NCBI GenBank assembly: GCA_024449915.1
Contig: JAMZAV010001436.1
Span: 62,001-126,000, forward strand
Direction: 5' to 3'
DNA from: Sweltsa coloradensis
Taxonomy: Eukaryota > Arthropoda > Insecta > Plecoptera > Chloroperlidae
Length of the DNA: 64,000 nucleotides
The stretch's first letter is position 1, and each line of letters opens with the position of its first letter. Below, piece by piece: positions 57,970-64,000 of the stretch. The notes under the pieces were generated by a model. It was not told the DNA's origin and did no database searches. It saw nothing but the letters and a program-made list of their open reading frames with translations. The position numbers were made by a program, and so were the translations under genes.

Positions 57970-58389
57970 CAGGGGCGTAGCGAGGGGGGGGGGGATCAGG
58001 GTGTCTGATCCCCCCCCCGAAATCAGAAGAAGGGTTATAATAATACTAAAAATCACGATGTACTATGTGGCATTATATATGTAGGCCTTACCTATGGCAA
58101 GATCTTGTAAACTGACAGTATGTGGATCTTCACAAGTTTATAAATTATCGACAAAAGCACTCTAAAACCTAGTAAAATGTCACTATTTGCAATGTAAGAA
58201 ATCAAAAAATTTCTGGGGCTATGCGCCCCAGATCCGCACTAACTGGGGGGCATCCCCCCCAGACCCCCCCATTGTACTAGGATAAGTACTTTTCCCGAAA
58301 TGATAGTTTCGTTGACAGTTCTACAATTTTTTTAATATTAACCCCGAAATTCATCCCCCCCCCGAATCAAACTCCTGGTTACGCCCCTG
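57970..58389. mobile_element. hAT-type non-autonomous DNA transposon (420 bp)
   Basis: The terminal repeats are CAGGGGCGTAGCGAGG on the left and the complement of CCTGGTTACGCCCCTG on the right. Perfect 8-bp target duplications GGGCCATG lie at 57962-57969 and 58390-58397. CAGGGG termini and 8-bp duplications are the hAT hallmarks. The interior has C/G runs (GATCCCCCCCCCG) and no transposase coding. Confidence 0.9.
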
Positions 58390-58572
58390 GGGCCATGAAT
58401 GTGGTGGGAGACGGACTGATTGTTAGAAGAAGGGTTTGATGTTGATTGTTTTAATACAATCTAATCTTTGAACAATCAAGCTCATCCTTGATTGAACATG
58501 AGATGTTGCTGAACATAGATTAGACTAAAATTCATAGGGCTTGTTGTAGTGAGCCTGGGCAACGGTGTGAAG

Positions 58573-58740
58573 TTTTTTCTTTTCGTTTTCCTTTTTTAAA
58601 GTTTTTTTTTTTCTTCTTCTTATTTTTCCCCTTTTCTTTCTTTTTTTCTTTTTTTTTCTTTTATCCCACCCTTTTTTATATTTGATTCATTAATTAATTG
58701 CATCCTTTTAATTTGTTACCAAAATTGTAGGGTTTAAATT

Positions 58741-58826
<86 letters not shown>

Positions 58827-58831
58827 GTTGT
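58573..58831. repeat. polypyrimidine tract followed by (TTG)n
   Basis: About 58573-58678 is almost pure T/C. A (TTG)n microsatellite of about 28 units follows at 58744-58831. Confidence 0.9.
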
Positions 58832-58997
58832 TATATTACTATTTCAAATATTTACTTACCTGTAGTTCATTGTTGTGTCTGCATCTATGTTATTAGATTT
58901 ATTTAGTTGTCCTTTGTAAATAATTTTTTTAACTTAATAGGATAGACGTTAAAAACAGTAGAGTATTTTATCTTATGCTTTAAAACTATTTTTCTCG

Positions 58998-59210
58998 TCT
59001 GCAACCTGACCAAAGTGCAACGCATACCCCTCTTCAGGTGTCTAATATATAGGACAATAGAATGCTCGAGAGCTGTTTCAAGACAATCCTTTGCACTCGC
59101 ATTATTGACTGAAGAAAACCTTGTAAAAGTTTGCAGTCGGGATGTCGTAGGCGGGATTCGAATCCAAGTCCTCTCGAATCAGAGTGTCTATAGCTTTACG
59201 CTTGAGCTAC
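58998..59210 (-). mobile_element. tRNA-derived SINE (family S)
   Basis: The minus strand starts with GTAGCTCAAGCGTAAAGC (A box), then GGATTCGAATCCCGCC (B box), ACTGCAAACTTTTACAAGG, TTTTCTTCAGTCAATAATG, CAGCTCTCGAGCATTC, ACACCTGAAGAGGGGTATG and GGTCAGGTTGCAG. This is collinear with the plus-strand copy at 20900-21158. Its 5' end abuts the 102-bp satellite with about 10 bp between. Confidence 0.8.
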
Positions 59211-59220
59211 ATCAGTCTCC

Positions 59221-60238
59221 ACAGAATACTTCATAATTATACGAATTAACAACAATGTACTCAGGCATAGTGTGATAGTTACAACCACAAACCTGATAAA
59301 GAACATACGATTTGCGATTCACACAGAATACTTCATAATTATACGAATTAAGAACAATGTACTCAGACATAGTGTGATAGTTACAACCACAAACCTGATA
59401 AAGAACATACGATTTGCGATTCACACAGAATACTCATAATTATACGAATTAAGAACAATGTACTCAGACATAGTGTGATAGTTACAACCAGAAACCTGAT
59501 AAAGAACATACGATTTGCGATTCACACAGAATACTTCATAATTATACGAATTAAGAACAATGTACTCAGACATAGTGTGATAGTTACAACCACAAACCTG
59601 ATAAAGAACATACGATTTGCGATTCACACAGAATACTTCATAATTATACGAATTAAGAACAATGTACTCAGACATAGTGTGATAGTTACAACCACAAACC
59701 TGATAAAGAACATACGATTTGCGATTCACACAGAATACTTCATAATTATACGAATTAAGAACAATGTACTCAGACATAGTGTGATAGTTACAACCAGAAA
59801 CCTGATAAAGAACATACGATTTGCGATTCACACAGAATACTTCATAATTATACGAATTAAGAACAATGTACTCAGACATAGTGTGATAGTTACAACCACA
59901 AACCTGATAAAGAACATACGATTTGCGATTCACACAGAATACTTCATAATTATACGAATTAAGAACAATGTACTCAGACATAGTGTGATAGTTACAACCA
60001 CAAACCTGATAAAGAACATACGATTTGCGATTCACACAGAATACTTCATAATTATACGACTTAAGAACAATGTACTCAGACATAGTGTGATAGTTACAAA
60101 CCACAAACCTGATAAAGAACATACGATTTGCGATTCACACAGAATACTTCATAATTATACGACTTAAGAACAATGTACTCAGACATAGTGTGATAGTTAC
60201 AACCACAAACCTGATAAAGAACATACGATTTGCGATTC
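59221..60238. repeat. minisatellite, 102-bp unit x 10
   Basis: ACAGAATACTTCATAATTAT starts units at 59221, 59323, 59425, 59526, 59628, 59730, 59832, 59934, 60036 and 60139. One unit is 101 bp and one 103 bp; the others are 102. Identity is very high (isolated changes such as CACAAACC/CAGAAACC). Because 102 is 34 codons, both strands stay open for about 230 codons. The single-base indels break both frames, and I see no other sign of coding. It starts next to a SINE 5' end. Confidence 0.95.
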
Positions 60239-61025
60239 GGCGCAATACTCGAAAATAAATTCCGCAACATAGGCCAGTTGAGTTTTGTTGCCATTTTGTA
60301 TTACAATTCAAAATGGTGGTTGAATAAAGGTTCCTATGTTACACAGCAGACTCGCGCTAATGGTTTCCCGTGTTCTCTTTTGTACATACTTAATCGGAAA
60401 TCTTTATAAATCGTCTTACAATCATGGTTTAGACTCCATTTTATTGATTGGTGTTGCAGTTTAAAAAGCATTATGTTATAATAAACGTTTAGTTAAAGTA
60501 AGTATGTTGAATTAATAGACAATATATTTTAATTGGGTATGGTAAAGTAGGCATTCAAATGCTAATGGGATTCCAAGATACTCCTTATTTATGTTACCTG
60601 CATAAAAATACAAAAGCAACAAAAGATCGGCATAATTGAACAAGATTTAGAATGCGATTTAAAACTTGATTCTTAAATCTCTGGTTCTTGCCAAGGTTTT
60701 TCAAGAATGCTTTCCTAAATATTTAAATTTAATTGTATGCACTTTTCTTTTTTCGTAAATCGTGTTGTGATTGACTGCTTGGTATGCTTGCTTCTCGAGC
60801 ACACTAATCTACCTGTCAAACTGCGAACGTAAATCAATAAAAATTATATTTTACACTTTATTACATATTATTATCATTACATTATTTTAGTGTTATTCTG
60901 CCATGGATTTTGGTTTTACTCCATCTTTTTATACATGAAACAGTCTTTAAATAGTATATTTGAACTTTTGTTTACCATATTCAACTAAAAATAAAGCCTC
61001 TATTATTAATACCACTTAAAAACGT
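60239..61025. other. unrecognised AT-rich sequence
   Basis: The array ends at GCGATTC|GGCGCAATACTCG. Nothing else recognised. Confidence 0.4.
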
Positions 61026-61029
61026 AATC

Positions 61030-61086
61030 ATTGGACAAAAAAAAACATCCATCAACGCTACTGGAAAAAGCGTTCGCGAAATTTTT
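61030..61086 (+). mobile_element. degenerate Helitron-like 3' end, subfamily A variant
   Basis: CATCCATCAACGCTACTGG followed by AAAAAGCGTTCGCGAA matches the 3' end at 44336-44377 (CATCAACGCGACTGGTAAAAGCGTTCGCGAA). The terminal CTAG and the element body are lost. Confidence 0.6.
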
Positions 61087-61534
61087 AACTCACTAAAATC
61101 ACGCGCCACTATACGTAAAAATCATACATAGTAACGATATGCCATCAAACATAATCTATTTCAACATATCTACAACGATAGTTAGAATTGACAATATAAA
61201 TTTAGAATAGATCGCGAACTCATAGGAGTTGTTCACATTTTCCAACAGGTATTATTAGTTCAAAAATAAAGAGTAAAATCCTCTTTACATGTGTTTTCTA
61301 AATGACATCTTATACTTTGCTCAGGCTTGTTTATGCCAGACCACGGGTGCCCTGTTATAATATTATTCAATTTGGTAAAAAAAAATTGAATACACAATAA
61401 ATATTATTGCTATTGTCTACTGGTAGCTAGTAGGAAGAAAGATTGCTGTTTACACCAAGTTTTGAACCAGAGATATAATAATTAAAAGTAAAACTATGGC
61501 GCTCTGATCTTCGCAACGCCAACACTCGTTACTA
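61087..61534. other. unrecognised AT-rich sequence
   Basis: Nothing recognised. Confidence 0.4.
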
Positions 61535-61742
61535 ATTAACAACTATTAACTATTAACTATTAACTATTAACTATTAACTATTAACTATTAACTTTAACTA
61601 TTAACTATTAACTATTAACTATTAACTATTAACTATTAACTATTAACTATTAACTACTAACTATTAACTATTAACTATTAACTATTACTATTAACTTTTT
61701 ACTTTTTACTATTAACTATTAACTATTAACTATTACTACTAT
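61535..61742. repeat. heptanucleotide microsatellite (TTAACTA)n
   Basis: About 28 units of 7 bp with a few deletions and an internal TTTTTACTTTTTAC variant. Confidence 0.95.
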
Positions 61743-61839
61743 TTGATTCACTTGTAATACAAAGTGTATTCCTGATCGATTCGAAAAATCCTAAGATTGT
61801 TCCCCAAACACACATAGCGTGCGGGATTTGTGTCCGGTG

Positions 61840-61893
61840 AAAGGTGCAAGGTGCAAGGTGCAAGGTGCAAGGTGCAAGGTGCAAGGTGCAAGG
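61840..61893. repeat. heptanucleotide microsatellite (AAGGTGC)n
   Basis: About 7.7 perfect units. It is a second, unrelated 7-bp repeat within 100 bp of the first. ORFs across it are artefacts. Confidence 0.95.
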
Positions 61894-62403
61894 GGGATGT
61901 ATTTATTTCATAGGCGACTGTGGGTTCATAGATGCCTTCTTTTCTATAGGTTGAACCAGATAAGCTGGCGGCCGTCAAGGTCAAGCGAGAGCACGGACGC
62001 CAACGTTGACAATTTACACACAACTGGCATGAGGTAGGGCCTACTGTATTTGGTCATGTTATCGTGATATTTTATCACATAAATCAACATTTTATAAGCT
62101 GTGAATAAAGTAGTTCGTCCCACAAGAGTCAGTATTTTAGCGAAATAATGATTTTAAGTAATCACGATTACGAAAGGTTTTTTGCCTTGTTGGTAATGGT
62201 GTGTCCAAAGTTCCAGCTGTTTATAATGCCAACCTCGCCAGATGTGATGTCAATGTTTAGGAGCATCAAAATATCTTGATTTTATTCGTACACTTCATAA
62301 ATACTTTATTTTTAGGATTATATTGGGCAAGGCTTGGCTTTAAAATAGTCGTGTTTTTCTCCGAAAGCAGTTTTAGAGACCGTTATTTTATTACTTTTTG
62401 CCG

Positions 62404-62465
62404 ATCCTGTGGCCATAGTGCGTGGACGACAGTGCTGCGATCCCTCGGCGAACTTCCTCCGTCCG
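62404..62465 (+). repeat. short dispersed repeat shared with 9236-9300
   Basis: GTGGCCATAGTGCGTG followed by GACGACAGTGCTGCGATCCC matches the minus strand of 9236-9300. It lies in an 85-codon ORF that is not supported otherwise. Confidence 0.55.
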
Positions 62466-63440
62466 TCCGTTTAATTTTGGTCTGCGAAATGTGTATAGAA
62501 TGTGAAAGCTATATGGTGGTTTATGTAGCATAAAAGATAACAAAATAACGATAGTATAAAATTATATAATAACAATGTCGAATGTGTTTGGAGATGCTCG
62601 TTTCTGCCATTCTCGTAACATATTTAATTATTGTATGTGTTGCGGAACAAATTAATAATAAATACATAAACATTTGTTGATTAAATCTTTATAGTGCACA
62701 TTTATATCAGTGTTTTATGCACAAAGTTTGTCTTATGTATAAAAGTTAAAATAATGTCCAGGTAGTTTTCACCATGCAGTAACAGTTGATCCAAGCATCA
62801 TCAGAGCAAATGAATCTCCCCCAAGGTCGAATAGGCTATATAGTGCAGTGTTTGTTTTCCTGTTAAAGGCATAGTGGATCCAATGCCGTGATATGGCGAT
62901 CGCAAGGCCTAGTTCAGCTTATGTAAGCCATTCGCCACTTATAAGGCACTACCTAGTCTTTTGGAAAACAAAAATCAACATTCCTCTAGCATTCGGTTTC
63001 AGGAGAAATCACAATGGATTTTAAGTGCCTATGCAACGTTGAAACTCGGGTTTGTTGTATTTATTTAACCTTGATTAAATCGAGTTTGTGCAGTGTTTAT
63101 TTTTATTACTTTAGGCCTATTCTAGTTTTAAATGGTTGTTAATTACCAAAATATTGTAATTTATTCAAACTTATTTTACAAACAGATTTATCAAGTAAGC
63201 TGTTAGGGAACTTGGTTATTTTTATGTATTTAATGTATACTACTCAAACAAGTTATTAATGACTATCTTGATGGGCCTTTCATTTTATAATAGGTTTGTA
63301 ACATTACGAGTTATCAAAAGTTATTCAAAACCAAAGTAACTTATTTTTTGCAAATTTATGCACGCAAATACACGGCCTAGCTCTAATCAAATGTAATATA
63401 AGAAGAACAGAAAATGTGTAAGAAGAATAATAAAGAAATA
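62466..63440. other. unrecognised AT-rich sequence
   Basis: No exon, RNA gene or repeat family recognised. Confidence 0.4.
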
Positions 63441-63512
63441 AATTCCTATTAAGAGTCTATCTACTCAGTGATATAACTGATTTTCAGTGGGTAACATTAA
63501 AACAAAGTGACC
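63441..63512 (-). pseudogene. LINE 3'-end fragment related to 40310-40390
   Basis: The plus strand reads AAGAGTCTATCTACTCAGTG, then TAACTGATTTTCAGTGGG and AAAGTGACC. The LINE remnant has AGAGTCTACCCACTCAGTT, TAACTTATTTTCAGTGGG and AAAGCGACC around 40330-40390. Only the ORF end and proximal 3' UTR region are present. Confidence 0.65.
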
Positions 63513-64000
63513 TAGCCAACCCTGTAGGCCCCGACGCAATCGACGAGTGAGAAATAACCAACCAAAGATCGATACTTTTTAATAGAAAATATAGCAATCA
63601 GTGGTATGGACAGTGCGAACACCCCGCGTCGCGGATCATAGTTTGTCAAGTTCGTATATGAAGTACAATATCCATTAAGTATACGTTTGTTGTGTATGAG
63701 AAAATATCACTCTAAGCTTAGAATATTTTGCATCACCTCATCTCATTCAATGCTGCATGCCGTAGATCGTAGAGTGATATAAAAACACCTAAACTCTGAC
63801 ATAAACTGCTAATTAACACTTAAAAGTAAAAATGTTAATACAAAATGAGTTGTTCCTGAATGTTAATTGAAGATTCGGTTGACGATAAGGCTAACATTTT
63901 CTTAAAGTGGATGTAACACATATAACTGGGTATTGAGACATGACGTAAATGCTTGTTATCCAGATAACACAATTTGCATTCTTACCTAGAACAAAAATAA
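63513..64000. other. unrecognised AT-rich sequence
   Basis: Nothing recognised up to the window edge. Confidence 0.4.

Noticed and set aside
59421..60167. ORFs of 230-233 codons on both strands
   Set aside because: They are by-products of the 102-bp (34-codon) tandem repeat; indels in two units break the frames and nothing else supports coding.
4278..64000. CRISPR arrays or bacterial operons
   Set aside because: Repeats are tandem or inverted without spacer structure, and the whole window has eukaryotic transposon and SINE content with no bacterial gene organisation.

Overview
The window reads as intergenic or intronic DNA from an animal nuclear genome. It is AT-rich, full of simple repeats and dispersed transposon relics, and has no continuous protein-coding gene, rRNA or bona fide tRNA gene that I can support. 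Recurrent TAGGCCTA-type motifs, tRNA-derived SINEs and Helitron-like elements with tandem-repeat cores (an architecture known from bivalve 'pearl' elements and Drosophila DINE-1) suggest a marine invertebrate, perhaps a mollusc or other lophotrochozoan. That placement is inference. Most short ORFs come from low-complexity sequence or from repeats.

The dominant content is one superfamily of non-autonomous Helitron/Helentron-like elements. Each has a 5' end such as TTGGATGAGC, an inverted copy of that motif near the 3' end, a conserved 3' hairpin (AACGC...GCGTT) and a terminal CCTAG, with no target-site duplication. At least three subfamilies differ in the 5'/subterminal motif: TTGGATGAGC, TTAGACGAGTGAGC and TTGAGCGAGC. 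Copies lie at 1735-2475, 5261-6366, 23813-24530, 27584-29150, 29269-29961, 36360-37296, 43371-44377, 44685-45240, 50611-53378 and 61030-61086. Nested insertions at 28117, 50944 and 51588 expose empty sites and fix the termini. Several copies carry an extra inverted 3' end, and one subfamily carries a tRNA-like sequence.

Other mobile DNA: inverted-repeat elements built around tRNA-like sequences (5122, 9374-9557, 10949-11126, 53534); a tRNA-derived SINE family (13806, 20900, 25590, 42165, 56347, 58998); two hAT-type elements with 8-bp duplications (12346-12932, 57970-58389); a 256-bp TIR element with an ATAT duplication (43514-43769); non-LTR retrotransposon 3' ends (6505-6970, 39646-40733, 63441-63512); and foldback structures, including two very large ones whose arms are made of tandem repeats (30220-34035, 47504-49606).

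Tandem arrays include a 102-bp unit x10 (59221-60238), a 188-bp unit x3.2 (55741-56346), a 181-bp duplication (4281-4642) and several microsatellites. The only non-repeat coding candidate is a short cysteine-rich open segment at 54146-54385 followed by an AATAAA signal. Remaining stretches are AT-rich and unrecognised; they are listed as such.
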